Positions 22,976-32,157 of a DNA stretch of 36,036 nt are shown here, in pieces. The notes below the pieces were generated by a model. That model was not told the DNA's origin. It saw only the letters and a list, made by a program, of their open reading frames with translations, and did no database searches. The position numbers and the translations under genes were made by a program. Origin of the DNA: Tropicimonas sp047971885. Its GTDB lineage: Bacteria; Pseudomonadota; Alphaproteobacteria; Rhodobacterales; Rhodobacteraceae. Location: the NCBI RefSeq assembly GCF_047971885.1, contig NZ_JBKEAE010000152.1:1-36036 (forward strand), in the 5' to 3' direction. Positions within the stretch are counted from its first letter, which is position 1, and each line of letters opens with the position of its first letter.

Positions 22976-24178
22976 ATGTCATTCCTTTCCGCGACGCTCG
23001 ACCGGGTGAAACCGTCGCCCACCATAGCCGTGTCGACCAAGGCGCGCGAATTGAAGGCCGCCGGCAAGGACGTGATCGGCCTCGGCGCCGGCGAGCCGGA
23101 TTTCGATACACCCGACAATATCAAGGCCGCCGCGAAAGCCGCGATCGACGCCGGCAAGACGAAATATACCGCCCCCGACGGAATGCCCGAACTCAAGGAA
23201 GCGATCTGCGCCAAGTTCCGGCGCGAGAACGGGCTGGAGTATACCCCGGCACAGATCAGCGTCGGCACCGGCGGCAAGCAAATCCTCTATAACGCGCTGA
23301 TGGCGACGCTCAATCCCGGCGACGAGGTGATCATCCCCGCGCCCTACTGGGTGAGCTATCCCGACATGGTGCTGCTCGCGGGCGGCGAGCCCGTGGTTGT
23401 CGAGGCGGGCGCCGAGACCAGCTACAAGCTGACGCCCGGGGCGCTGGAAGCGGCGATCACGCCGAAGACCAAGTGGTTCATCTTCAATTCGCCGTCGAAC
23501 CCGACCGGCGCGGCCTATACGTGGGACGAGTTGAAGGCACTGACCGACGTGCTGATGCGGCACCCGCAGGTCTGGGTGATGACCGACGACATGTACGAAC
23601 ACCTCGTCTATGACGGGTTCGAGTTCTGCACCCCCGCGCAGGTCGAGCCCCGCCTTTACGACCGCACGCTCACCTGCAACGGTGTGTCCAAGGCCTATGC
23701 GATGACGGGCTGGCGAATCGGCTATGCCGGCGGACCGGAAAAAGTGATTGCGGCGATGCGCAAGATCCAGTCGCAATCGACCTCGAACCCCGGTTCGATC
23801 AGCCAGTGGGCGGCGGTCGAGGCGCTGAACGGCCCGCAGGATTTCATTCCCGCCAACAACGAGGTCTTCAAGCGCCGCCGCAACATGGTGGTCGAGATGC
23901 TGAACGCGGCGGACGGTATCAGCTGCCCGATGCCCGAGGGGGCCTTTTACGTCTATCCGTCCATCGCGGGCTGCATCGGCAAGATCACGCCCGCGGGTGT
24001 CAGGGTCACCGATGACGAGGTGTTCGCCACTGCATTGCTGGAAGAAAAGGGGGTTGCCGTCGTCTTCGGCGCGGCCTTCGGTCTTTCTCCCTGTTTCCGG
24101 GTCAGCTATGCGACCTCGGACGAGAACCTTAAGGAAGCCTGCACCCGAATTCAGGATTTCTGCGCCAGCCTGACCTGA
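22976..24178 (+). CDS. aspC: Pyridoxal-phosphate-dependent aspartate aminotransferase (class I)
   Basis: A 400-residue fold-type I aminotransferase, standard length for the Ib aspartate/prephenate subgroup. GLGAGEPDFDTPDNIK at about 35-50 binds substrate, NSPSNPTGAAY at 171-181 binds the cofactor, and the PLP lysine is Lys239 in NGVSKAYAMTGWRIGY, with the arginine that holds substrate carboxylate in the same segment. It exchanges amino groups between aspartate (and perhaps aromatic amino acids or prephenate) and 2-oxoglutarate. GGAGG lies 6 nt before the ATG at 22976. It is divergent from the XRE-sdhE operon. Confidence 0.92.
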   Translation: MSFLSATLDRVKPSPTIAVSTKARELKAAGKDVIGLGAGEPDFDTPDNIKAAAKAAIDAGKTKYTAPDGMPELKEAICAKFRRENGLEYTPAQISVGTGGKQILYNALMATLNPGDEVIIPAPYWVSYPDMVLLAGGEPVVVEAGAETSYKLTPGALEAAITPKTKWFIFNSPSNPTGAAYTWDELKALTDVLMRHPQVWVMTDDMYEHLVYDGFEFCTPAQVEPRLYDRTLTCNGVSKAYAMTGWRIGYAGGPEKVIAAMRKIQSQSTSNPGSISQWAAVEALNGPQDFIPANNEVFKRRRNMVVEMLNAADGISCPMPEGAFYVYPSIAGCIGKITPAGVRVTDDEVFATALLEEKGVAVVFGAAFGLSPCFRVSYATSDENLKEACTRIQDFCASLT

Positions 24179-24226
24179 CGCAGGCCGGGGCGCCGCACCA
24201 GGCGCCGCGCCATCGAACAGATGAAT

Positions 24227-24265
24227 GGCCGCCCGTGTCAGACCATGCGTCAGATCGGGGCGGCC
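24227..24265. terminator. Inverted repeat between convergent aspC and MATE genes
   Basis: GGCCGCCC (24227-24234) and GGGCGGCC (24258-24265) are perfect 8-bp arms with a 23-nt spacer. They lie 49 bp after aspC and 2 bp after the MATE stop on the other strand. The position suits a bidirectional terminator, but the loop is long and T-runs are short. Confidence 0.4.
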
Positions 24266-24267
24266 GT

Positions 24268-25638
24268 TTACCTGTCGTAGCTTGCCGCGAGCGCAGGCAG
24301 GCTGTGCGCCCAGAATCGCCACATGAGCAGCCCGCCGGCGACAACCAGGCCGGCAACCAGCCCCGCCCAGACGCCGACCGCGCCGTAGCCCAGCGATACA
24401 CCCAGAAAGTAGCTCGCGCTCATGCCGAAGACCCAATAGGCGACAGCCGAGATGATCATCGGCACCCGGGTGTCCTGCACGCCGCGCAGCAGCCCATGCG
24501 CAATCACCTGCGCGCCGTCGGCAAGCTGGAACAGCGCCGCCATCGCCATGAGGGTGATGCCGATTGCAAGGATTTGCGGCTTTTGCGGATCGTCGGGGTC
24601 AAGGAAAAGACCGATCAGCGGCTCGGGCCATGTCAGGAACACGAAGACGGTGACAAGGGCAAAGACCAGCGACAGGCAGATCGCCACCTGACCGCCGCGC
24701 CGGAGCGCGACGATATCGCGGCGCCCCAGTGCCTTGCCCGCCCGGATCGTGGCGGCGTTCGACAGGCCGAGGTGGAAAAGAAAGGTCGCCGAGGCAAGCT
24801 GCAACACGATGCCGTGCGCGGCCAGCGGAACGGTGCCGAACCAGCCTACCAGCACGGCCGAGCCGGCGAACAGCCCGACCTCGGCCAGATTGGTCAGGCC
24901 GATCGGCCAGCCCAGACGGAAGACCTGGGCGAAAGCCTGCCAGTCGGGGCGCCAGAACCGCACGAACAGTTCGTGTTCGGGAAAGGCGCGCAGGGCATAG
25001 ATCGTCAGTCCGGCAAGCGATGTCACCTGTACCGTAACCGAGGCGATGGCCGCACCGCGCACACCCATTTCGGGAAAACCGAGATGGCCGAAGATCAGAA
25101 GATAGTTGATGCCCGCGTTGACCGCCGCAGCCAGCAGCGTCACCCAAAGCACGATCTGCGTGCGTTCGAGCGCGTTGAGATAGCTTTTCAGTACCATCAC
25201 GCCGAGTGCCGGGATCATGCCCCAGCCGGCGATGCGCAGATAGGAAGCGGCATCGCGCGCCAGTGACGGCTCCTGCCCGATGGCGCGCAGGATATGTTCC
25301 GAAAACTGCATCGGAACAAGAGCGAGCGCGGTGTATATCAGCGAAATCCACAGCCCCATGCGCGTCACCCGGCGGATCTGCACCTCGCCTTCGCCGTTTT
25401 CGGTCGCTGCCGCGACAAGCGGCATCACCGCAAAGGCAAAGCCCGCCCCGGTGATGAAGATCGTGAAGAACAGGGACCCGGCCAGCACCACCGCCGCCAG
25501 CGCCTCGACGCCGTACCAGCCGAGCATGACCGTATCGGTCACCTGAATCGCATATTGCGCCAGATGGCCGCCGATCAGCGGAATACCCAGAACGAGCAGG
25601 GCGCGCGCCTGCCCCCGATATGACAGGTCTTCGGACAT
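24268..25638 (-). CDS. MATE family efflux transporter
   Basis: A 456-residue membrane protein of the NorM/MATE type, usual length. It has about twelve hydrophobic segments, beginning LLVLGIPLIGGHLAQYAIQVTD (in pieces), where the conserved QVTDTVMLGWYG motif of helix 1/2 is clear. The second-half repeat begins near residue 240 (GWPIGLTNLAEVGLFAGSAV in pieces). These proteins expel cationic drugs, dyes or metabolites in exchange for Na+ or H+. No adjacent regulator suggests the substrate. The start has only a weak G-rich ribosome site (GGGCGGA). Confidence 0.88.
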   Translation of the reverse strand: MSEDLSYRGQARALLVLGIPLIGGHLAQYAIQVTDTVMLGWYGVEALAAVVLAGSLFFTIFITGAGFAFAVMPLVAAATENGEGEVQIRRVTRMGLWISLIYTALALVPMQFSEHILRAIGQEPSLARDAASYLRIAGWGMIPALGVMVLKSYLNALERTQIVLWVTLLAAAVNAGINYLLIFGHLGFPEMGVRGAAIASVTVQVTSLAGLTIYALRAFPEHELFVRFWRPDWQAFAQVFRLGWPIGLTNLAEVGLFAGSAVLVGWFGTVPLAAHGIVLQLASATFLFHLGLSNAATIRAGKALGRRDIVALRRGGQVAICLSLVFALVTVFVFLTWPEPLIGLFLDPDDPQKPQILAIGITLMAMAALFQLADGAQVIAHGLLRGVQDTRVPMIISAVAYWVFGMSASYFLGVSLGYGAVGVWAGLVAGLVVAGGLLMWRFWAHSLPALAASYDR

Positions 25639-25828
25639 GTCCGCCCATTAGTGGCGAGGACCCGCCACGGCAAGCGGTATCGGTTGCGTGTTGAACGTGC
25701 CGAACCACTGTTGACGCTCCGGTGACGGATGGATGCGTTGACGGTCACGGCCGCCGCGCAGGCGCCTCTTTCTTCTGGCCCCCAAACCTGCCATGATGGG
25801 GCCGAGCAGCTACTAAATAGAGCAAGCA

Positions 25829-27787
25829 ATGCCCGAAGACCTTCTCTCCGGCGGTCAGCCGCAAGCCTACGATGCCTCTTCGATCGAGGTGCTGGAGGGG
25901 CTCGAGCCGGTTCGCAAGCGCCCCGGCATGTATATCGGCGGCACCGACGAGCGCGCGCTGCACCATATGGTGGCTGAGGTTCTCGACAACGCCATGGACG
26001 AGGCGGTGGCCGGTTTCGCCAACCGGATCGAGGTGGAACTGCTTGCAGACTTTGCCGTGACGGTCCGCGACAACGGGCGCGGCATTCCGGTCGATCCACA
26101 TCCGAAGTTTCCCGGCAAGTCGGCGCTGGAGGTGATCCTGTGCACGCTGCATGCCGGCGGCAAGTTCTCGGGCAAGGCCTACCAGACCTCGGGCGGGCTG
26201 CACGGGGTGGGCGCGTCGGTGGTCAATGCGCTCTCCGATTCGATGGTGGTGCAGGTCGCCCGCGACCGCCAGCTTTACGAGCAGCGGTTTTCGCGCGGGC
26301 TGCCGCTCGGCCCGGTCGAGGTTGTCGGCAACGCGCCGAACCGGCGCGGCACCACCGTAACCTTCCATGCCGACGAGGAGATCTTTGGCCATCACCGTTT
26401 CAGGCCGGCACGTCTGTTCAAGTCGATCCGCTCCAAGGCCTATCTGTTCTCGGGCGTCGAGATCCGCTGGAAATCCGAGATCGACGACGGTGAAACGCCC
26501 GCCGAGGCGACGTTTCACTTTCCCGGCGGCCTGTCGGACTATCTGAAGGAAACGCTGGAAGGCGCCAGCACCTATTCGGCCCAGCCCTTTGCCGGAAAAG
26601 TCGATTTTCACGAGAAATTCGGCGAACCCGGATCGGTCGAATGGGCGATCAACTGGACGCCGGTGCGCGACGGGTTCATCCAGTCCTACTGCAATACCGT
26701 GCCCACACCCGAGGGCGGCACCCATGAGCAGGGCTTCTGGTATGCCATCCTCAAGGGTATCCGCGCCTATGGCGAACTGGCGGGCAACAGGAAGGCGGCG
26801 CAGATCACCCGCGACGACCTGACATCGGGCGGCTGCGCGCTGGTATCCTGTTTCATCCGCGATCCCTCCTTCGTCGGTCAGACCAAGGATCGTTTGTCGA
26901 CCGAATCCGCCGCCCGGATGACCGAGAACGCCGTGCGTGACCATTTCGACAACTGGCTGGCGGCCGATACCAGATCGGCCGGCGCGATCCTCGATTTCCT
27001 CGTGCTGCGTGCCGAGGAACGCGTGCGCCGCAGGCAGGAAAAGGAAACCGCCCGCAAATCGGCCACCAAGAAGCTGCGCCTGCCGGGCAAGCTGGTCGAT
27101 TGCTCGAATTCGGCGCGCGATGGGACGGAACTGTTCATCGTCGAGGGAGACTCGGCGGGCGGCTCGGCCAAGATGGCGCGCGACCGCAAGACCCAGGCCT
27201 TGCTGCCCCTGCGCGGCAAGATCCTCAACGTGCTGGGCGCGGCCTCGTCCAAGCTGGGTTCGAACGCCGAAATCAGCGATCTGGCGCAGGCCATCGGCAC
27301 CGGGCTGGGAACGCGCTTCGTGTTCGACGATCTGCGCTACGACAAGATCATCATCATGACCGACGCCGATGTGGACGGCGCCCATATCGCCTCGCTGCTG
27401 ATGACCTTCTTCTTCAGCCAGATGCGCCCGATGATCGACGCCGGGCACCTCTATCTCGCCTGCCCGCCGCTCTACCGGCTGACCCAGGGCGCGCGGCGGG
27501 TCTATTGCCTCGACGAGGCCGAGCGCGACGAATGGCTTGCCAAAGGGCTCGGCGGTAAGGGCAAGATCGACGTCAGCCGTTTCAAGGGTCTGGGCGAGAT
27601 GGACGCCAAGGACCTGAAGGAAACCACCATGGACCCGAAATCGCGCAAGCTGATCCGGGTGACAGTGGGCGACGAGGAACCCGGCGAAACCGCCGATCTG
27701 GTCGAACGCCTGATGGGCAAGAAGCCCGAACTGCGCTTCCAGTACATTCAGGAGAACGCGCGCTTCGTGGAAGAACTGGATGTGTAA
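25829..27787 (+). CDS. parE: DNA topoisomerase IV subunit B
   Basis: A 652-residue type IIA topoisomerase B subunit. The GHKL ATPase shows LEPVRKRPGMYIGGTDERAL, then VLDNAMDEAV, VRDNGRGIPV and GGLHGVGASVVNAL. The TOPRIM domain has IVEGDSAGGSAKMARDRKTQ, LRGKILNV and the metal-binding MTDADVDGAHIASLLMT. The length of about 650 and the QALLPLRGKILNV context favour ParE over GyrB, which is about 800 in this group. It decatenates daughter chromosomes with ParC, which is not in the window. The ribosome site is weak. Annotated start ATG 25829. Confidence 0.93.
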   Translation: MPEDLLSGGQPQAYDASSIEVLEGLEPVRKRPGMYIGGTDERALHHMVAEVLDNAMDEAVAGFANRIEVELLADFAVTVRDNGRGIPVDPHPKFPGKSALEVILCTLHAGGKFSGKAYQTSGGLHGVGASVVNALSDSMVVQVARDRQLYEQRFSRGLPLGPVEVVGNAPNRRGTTVTFHADEEIFGHHRFRPARLFKSIRSKAYLFSGVEIRWKSEIDDGETPAEATFHFPGGLSDYLKETLEGASTYSAQPFAGKVDFHEKFGEPGSVEWAINWTPVRDGFIQSYCNTVPTPEGGTHEQGFWYAILKGIRAYGELAGNRKAAQITRDDLTSGGCALVSCFIRDPSFVGQTKDRLSTESAARMTENAVRDHFDNWLAADTRSAGAILDFLVLRAEERVRRRQEKETARKSATKKLRLPGKLVDCSNSARDGTELFIVEGDSAGGSAKMARDRKTQALLPLRGKILNVLGAASSKLGSNAEISDLAQAIGTGLGTRFVFDDLRYDKIIIMTDADVDGAHIASLLMTFFFSQMRPMIDAGHLYLACPPLYRLTQGARRVYCLDEAERDEWLAKGLGGKGKIDVSRFKGLGEMDAKDLKETTMDPKSRKLIRVTVGDEEPGETADLVERLMGKKPELRFQYIQENARFVEELDV

Positions 27788-27868
27788 ACGTCTCTGTCCG
27801 TCTGGGGTTTGAAGGTTTGCCGCTCTGGGATATGAATGACACAGAGCAGAAAGCAAACGGGCAAACCC

Positions 27869-29107
27869 ATGCATCTATCGAGACGTATTTTCACCATAGG
27901 CGCCGCGACCGCGGCGCTTGCGGCCTGTTCGGGCGGGGCCGGCAGCAGCGTTTCGCGCACCGCGCCCTCCGATCTGAAAACGGTGGCCAACCCGGCTTAC
28001 GACGCCTGGGTCGCGGGCTTCCGGGGCAGGGCCTCGGCCAAGGGCATTTCGCAGGCAACGCTCGATCAGGCGTTTCGCGGTGCGGGCTATCTGCCCGGCG
28101 TGATCGAGCGCGACCGCAATCAGGCCGAATTCAGCCGCACGCTGGAGGACTATCTTGCCATCGCCGCCTCGGACGAACGGGTCAGCATGGGCAAGGCGGC
28201 GCTGCGCCAGTACGGCGGCACGCTCGCCGCCGTCGAGGGCCGGTACGGCGTCGATGGCGATGTGGTGACCGCGATCTGGGGGATGGAAAGCAAGTACGGC
28301 ACCCGGCGCGGCGATATTCCGGTTATCTCGGCGCTTTCGACACTTGCCTTCGACGGGCGGCGCGGCGCCTTCATGGAGGAGCAGCTCGTCGCGGCGCTGC
28401 GCATCCTGCAAAAGGGCGACATCACCCCTGGACGCATGACCGGAAGCTGGGCTGGCGCGATGGGCCATACCCAGTTCATCCCGACCTCGTTTCTTGCCTA
28501 TGCGGTCGATTACAACGGCGACGGGCGGCGCGATATCTGGTCGGACGATCCGTCGGATTCGCTGGCGTCGACCGCCGCCTACCTGCAACGTTCGGGCTGG
28601 CGCAAGGGCCAGCCGTGGGGGATGGAGGTGCGTCTGCCCGCCGGATTCAACACCGGGCTGGCCGGGCGGGGCAACGGCCGTGGCGTGGCGGCCTGGACCG
28701 CGCTTGGCGTGACGCAGATGAACGGCCGTCCGCTGCCCGACCACGGTTCGGCGGCAATTCTGATTCCACAGGGGGTGCGTGGCCCGGCCTTTGCCGTTTT
28801 CCACAATTTCAACGTGATCCTGCGGTACAACAACGCCGAAAGCTACGGTATCGGCGTTGGCCACCTGTCGGATCGCATCTCCGGCAGCCCGCCGCTGCAA
28901 TCGGGCTTCCCGCCCGATGCGCAGGGCATGTCCATCGACGACCGGAAGGAGCTTCAGCGGCGACTGACCGCGCGCGGCTTCGATACCGAAGGCTCCGACG
29001 GGGTGATCGGCAAGAAGACCGAGACAGCGATCGAAGCCTACCAGCGCAGCGCCGGGCTGCCGGTGACCGGCAAGCCGTCGATGGAGTTGCTGCAACGGCT
29101 GCGCTGA
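27869..29107 (+). CDS. Lytic murein transglycosylase (MltB family) lipoprotein with peptidoglycan-binding domain
   Basis: A 412-residue protein. The N-terminus MHLSRRIFTIGAATAALAAC combines a twin-arginine-like SRRIF with a lipobox ending at Cys20. The SLT_2 catalytic domain spans about 40-330, with catalytic Glu140 in IWGMESKYGT and the family segments SWAGAMGHTQFIPTSF and VDYNGDGRRDIW. A PG_binding_1 domain occupies about 345-412 (DDRKELQRRLTARGFDTEGS). It cleaves glycan strands at the outer-membrane inner face. The start ATG 27869 gives the signal sequence directly; ATG 27836 would add 11 residues. It lies 81 bp after parE in the same direction. Confidence 0.88.
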   Translation: MHLSRRIFTIGAATAALAACSGGAGSSVSRTAPSDLKTVANPAYDAWVAGFRGRASAKGISQATLDQAFRGAGYLPGVIERDRNQAEFSRTLEDYLAIAASDERVSMGKAALRQYGGTLAAVEGRYGVDGDVVTAIWGMESKYGTRRGDIPVISALSTLAFDGRRGAFMEEQLVAALRILQKGDITPGRMTGSWAGAMGHTQFIPTSFLAYAVDYNGDGRRDIWSDDPSDSLASTAAYLQRSGWRKGQPWGMEVRLPAGFNTGLAGRGNGRGVAAWTALGVTQMNGRPLPDHGSAAILIPQGVRGPAFAVFHNFNVILRYNNAESYGIGVGHLSDRISGSPPLQSGFPPDAQGMSIDDRKELQRRLTARGFDTEGSDGVIGKKTETAIEAYQRSAGLPVTGKPSMELLQRLR

Positions 29108-29176
29108 GCGGCAGACGGCGGCGCCAACGAATCCGCATGCCGGCCACACCGTTCCGCATATTATCGGAGAGGTGAC

Positions 29177-29239
29177 ATGAACATGTCTTTTGCGATGTCC
29201 TGCACGGGCAGGGCGGGCACATCGGGAGGTGCCTCGTGA
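29177..29239 (+). CDS. 20-codon leader ORF upstream of the alcohol dehydrogenase gene
   Basis: ATG 29177 is preceded by a strong GGAGAGGTGAC ribosome site. The frame (MNMSFAMSCTGRAGTSGGAS) ends in TGA at 29237-29239, overlapping the GTG of the dehydrogenase (GTGA). The start site and stop overlap argue for real translation, though the peptide itself resembles nothing known to me. Its end also contains the dehydrogenase ribosome site GGGAGGT. It may serve translational coupling or attenuation. Confidence 0.45.
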   Translation: MNMSFAMSCTGRAGTSGGAS

Positions 29240-30390
29240 GCCCGGTCCTGCCCGTATTCTCGTTTGCCACCGCAACCGCCATCCGGTTCGGCCGGGGGGA
29301 GGCCGCGCATGCGGTGGGGTGGATCGCCGGGTTCGGCCGGCGCGTTCTGCTCGTCACCGGTGCCACGCCGGAACGGTCGGGCTGGCTATTCGATGGTTTG
29401 CGTGATGAGGGGTGCGAGGTTTCGCCGTACTCCGTGGCTGGAGAGCCCGATCTCGCGATGGTCGAGGCGGGGGTGTTGCAGGCCCGGGCGGCGCGGGCCG
29501 GGGTGGTGGTGGCGATCGGCGGCGGCGCCGTCATCGACGCGGGCAAGGCGATTGCGGCTCTTGCGCCCGCCACCCGGCCGGCGATGGACCATCTGGAGGT
29601 TGTCGGGCGCGGCCTGCCGCTCGAACGGGCGCCGCTGCCCTTCTTTGCCATTCCGACGACCGCCGGCACCGGCGCCGAGGTGACGCGCAACGCGGTCATC
29701 GCCGTGCCGGAGCATCGCCGCAAGGTCAGCCTGCGCGACGCGAAGATGCTGCCCGACCTGGCCATCGTCGATGCGGCGCTGACCGATGGCTGCCCGCGCC
29801 CGATCACGCTGGCATCGGGGCTCGACGCGATCACCCAGGTGATCGAGCCCTATATCTGCACCCGCGCCAACCCGCTGACCGACGCGCTGTGCCGCGACAC
29901 CATTCCGCGCGGTGCGGCTGCGCTGCGCCGCCTGATGGAAGCCGAGGATGCCGGTGCGCGCGACGAAATGGCCTGGGTCAGCCTGTGCGGCGGGCTGGCG
30001 CTGGCAAATTCCGGGCTTGGGGTCGTGCACGGGCTTGCCGGGCCGCTCGGCGGGCTGTCCGGCGCGGCGCACGGCGCCATCTGCGGCGTGCTGCTGCCCC
30101 ATGCGCTTGCGCTCAACGAGCGGCGAACCGACTCCCCCGAGGTCGCGCGGCGGATAGCGGAAATCCGCCGGTGGATCGCCGCAGCGCTGGGTTGCGATAC
30201 AGGGGCGGCTTTTGCCGTTCTGGCGCGGTGGTCGCGCGAAAACGGGCTTCCGGGGCTGGATGCGCTCGGGATCTCGCCCGAGGATCGCCGGCTTGCGGCG
30301 GCAGCGGCGGCGGTTTCGTCGTCGATGGCGGCAAACCCGGCGGCGCTCGATGCCGGCGATCTCGTGGCGCTGATGGAGGCGGCGCGCTGA
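29236..30390 (+). CDS. Iron-containing alcohol dehydrogenase
   Basis: A 384-residue group III dehydrogenase. The NAD(P)-binding VAIGGGAVIDAGKAIAAL is near residues 92-109. PFFAIPTTAGTGAEVTRNAV follows at about 135-154, and the metal ligands lie in SGLDAITQVIE (Asp), GVVHGLAGPLGG (His) and HGAICGVLLPHALALN (two His). Start GTG 29236 with GGGAGGT 5-6 nt upstream. Related enzymes act on 1,2-propanediol, butanol, glycerol, maleylacetate or sugar-derived aldehydes, so the substrate is undetermined. Next to a transaldolase and EryH/EryI genes a polyol or aldose substrate is plausible but inferred. Confidence 0.88.
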   Translation: MSPVLPVFSFATATAIRFGRGEAAHAVGWIAGFGRRVLLVTGATPERSGWLFDGLRDEGCEVSPYSVAGEPDLAMVEAGVLQARAARAGVVVAIGGGAVIDAGKAIAALAPATRPAMDHLEVVGRGLPLERAPLPFFAIPTTAGTGAEVTRNAVIAVPEHRRKVSLRDAKMLPDLAIVDAALTDGCPRPITLASGLDAITQVIEPYICTRANPLTDALCRDTIPRGAAALRRLMEAEDAGARDEMAWVSLCGGLALANSGLGVVHGLAGPLGGLSGAAHGAICGVLLPHALALNERRTDSPEVARRIAEIRRWIAAALGCDTGAAFAVLARWSRENGLPGLDALGISPEDRRLAAAAAAVSSSMAANPAALDAGDLVALMEAAR

Positions 30391-30441
30391 CAGCGCCCGT
30401 CGCCGGGGCGGAGACCGGCGCGGCCGGTCTCCGCCCGGATT

Positions 30442-31095
30442 TCAGAGGATGGACTGCCCGGTGGCCGCCCAGTCCCTGGCGAATTGCTCAAGCCCCTTGT
30501 CGGTCAGCACATGCCGGGCGAGGCCCTTGATGACGCCCGGCGGGACGGTCGCGACATCGGCGCCGGCAAGGGCGGCTTCCTTGACGTGATTGGCCGAGCG
30601 GATCGACGCGGCGAGGATTTCGGTCTCGAAATCGTAATTGTCGTAGATCACGCGGATTTCGCGAATCAGTTCCATCCCGTCGAGGGCCAGATCGTCCAGC
30701 CGGCCGATGAAGGGCGAGATGTAGGTCGCGCCCGCCTTGGCGGCCAGCAGCGCCTGGTTGGGCGAGAAGCAGAGCGTGACGTTCGTCCGGATGCCGTTGG
30801 CGGTGAAATACCGGCAGGCCTTGAGCCCGTCGAGCGTCAGCGGCAGCTTGATCACCACGTTGCTGGCGATTTTCGCCAGGTGTTCGCCTTCGGCCACCAT
30901 GCCGTCGTATTCCATCGACGCAACCTCCGCCGAGACCGGACCGGCGACGACGCCGCAGATCTCGGCGATCACTTCCTTGAAGTCGCGCCCCGACTTCGCG
31001 ATCAGCGACGGGTTTGTCGTGACGCCATCGAGAAGGCCGTAATCGTTCAGTTCCCTGATGTCTTCGATGATGGCTGTGTCGACAAAGAATTTCAT
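30442..31095 (-). CDS. tal: Small transaldolase (TalC/fructose-6-phosphate aldolase family)
   Basis: A 217-residue enzyme of the short transaldolase class. FFVDTAIIEDIRELNDYG starts the barrel, GVTTNPSLIAKSG is the signature (24-36), the Schiff-base lysine is Lys83 in VVIKLPLT, and the late VATVPPGVIKGL closes the phosphate site. The position that is Gln59 in E. coli fructose-6-phosphate aldolase is Glu57 here (VSAEV), as in true transaldolases, which points to transaldolase activity. It exchanges three-carbon units between sugar phosphates, with erythrose-4-phosphate as one partner. It is divergent from deoR-eryH-eryI, whose products yield that same compound. ATG 31095 has GGAGAA 8 nt upstream. 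Confidence 0.9.
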   Translation of the reverse strand: MKFFVDTAIIEDIRELNDYGLLDGVTTNPSLIAKSGRDFKEVIAEICGVVAGPVSAEVASMEYDGMVAEGEHLAKIASNVVIKLPLTLDGLKACRYFTANGIRTNVTLCFSPNQALLAAKAGATYISPFIGRLDDLALDGMELIREIRVIYDNYDFETEILAASIRSANHVKEAALAGADVATVPPGVIKGLARHVLTDKGLEQFARDWAATGQSIL

Positions 31096-31377
31096 CTCAC
31101 GTTCTCCTGGTTGTTCCGCCTGCGGTTGGATGCGGACGGTGATTGGGTCCACCATGACGCCGTATCTTGCAAGGCTTTTCTCGCCTTCGGCGTGTCGGGA
31201 GGGGGCGAGGGCGGCCATGTGATGCGATGCGACTCTCTCTCCTCTCTCGACACTCGATTACACCATCCATCCAAATATCACAATCAAAAATCACAAAAAC
31301 ACACTTGTGCAGTTACAAATGTTATGAAATATGTTGTGCGAGCCGGTGACGGGCAATGGTAATGGCGGAGCGGCATC
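31096..31377. promoter_or_regulatory. Divergent control region between tal and deoR-eryH-eryI
   Basis: 282 bp, with its right half (about 31225-31340) clearly AT-richer than the surroundings. Two direct repeats, ATCACAA at 31277-31283 and 31290-31296, lie 13 bp apart. A short palindrome, CACA-CT-TGTG, lies at 31300-31309. Just before it is a pyrimidine tract of CT repeats at about 31229-31250. These are candidate binding sites for the DeoR-type protein encoded next door. Promoters must lie here for both directions, but I cannot place them with confidence. Confidence 0.5.
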
Positions 31378-32157
31378 GTGAAGCGCGAAGAACGGCAACA
31401 GGCGATCATGGATCTGCTGGTTGCGGCCGGTGCGGTCGATCTCGACGATCTGGCGGCGCGCTATGCCGTTTCACGCATGACAATCCATCGCGATCTGGAC
31501 GAGCTTGAGGGGGCCGGTCTGCTGCGCAAGATCCGGGGCGGCGCGACGATCGAGGCCGGTACCCAGTTCGAAAGCGATTTCCGGTTCCGCGAACGTCAGG
31601 GGCAGGCGGCGAAAGCGGCGATGGCGGATGCCGCACTGGACCTGATCGAACCGGGCATGATCGTCATGATAAACGACGGTTCGATGGCGGCGGTTCTCGG
31701 CCAGCGGCTTGTCGAACGGCGCCCGCTGACCGTCATCACCAACAACGCGGCGGTGATCGATGCGCTCAGGGGTGCGACAGGGATCGCGCTGATTGCGCTG
31801 GGTGGGCTCTATTCGGCCAAGTTCAACGCCTATTTCGGCAAGGTGACCGAAGATGCGCTTTCGGGGCTGCGGGCGGATATCGCCTTTGTCTCCTCGCCTG
31901 CGGTGACCGGACTCGAGGTGTTTCACATGGACGACGCGGCGGTGCGCACGAAGCGGACGATGATGGCGGCCGGCGCGCGGCGCTGCCTGCTGGTCAACCA
32001 CACCCGTTTCGGGCGCAGCGCGCTGCACAAGCTCGCCGATCTGGGCGAGTTCGACGATATCATCACCGACAGAACGCCCGAACCCGGCGTCTGCGCTGCG
32101 CTTGCCGGGGCAGGGCTGGTGCTGACGGTGGCCAACGAGAAAGGAAGCGACACGTGA
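31378..32157 (+). CDS. DeoR/GlpR-family transcriptional regulator (EryR-like)
   Basis: A 259-residue regulator. The N-terminal HTH_DeoR domain has KREERQQAIMDLLVAAGAVD and the recognition sequence SRMTIHRDLDELEGAGLLRK (33-52), then GGATIE. The remaining residues are the sugar-phosphate-sensing DeoRC domain (NDGSMAAVLGQRL, ITNNAAVIDAL). It starts at GTG 31378 with GGAG about 10 nt upstream and overlaps the downstream eryH-like gene by GTGA. The arrangement regulator-tpi-rpiB is the eryR-eryH-eryI order of Brucella and rhizobial erythritol loci. It probably represses its own operon and perhaps tal. Confidence 0.85.
   Translation: MKREERQQAIMDLLVAAGAVDLDDLAARYAVSRMTIHRDLDELEGAGLLRKIRGGATIEAGTQFESDFRFRERQGQAAKAAMADAALDLIEPGMIVMINDGSMAAVLGQRLVERRPLTVITNNAAVIDALRGATGIALIALGGLYSAKFNAYFGKVTEDALSGLRADIAFVSSPAVTGLEVFHMDDAAVRTKRTMMAAGARRCLLVNHTRFGRSALHKLADLGEFDDIITDRTPEPGVCAALAGAGLVLTVANEKGSDT

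Noticed and set aside
25745..27874. A 709-codon minus-strand frame opposite parE
   Set aside because: It is a shadow of parE codon structure, with no family similarity.
31096..31218. N-terminal extension of the transaldolase
   Set aside because: The frame is open for 41 more codons, but similarity and a GGAGAA ribosome site both place the start at 31095.
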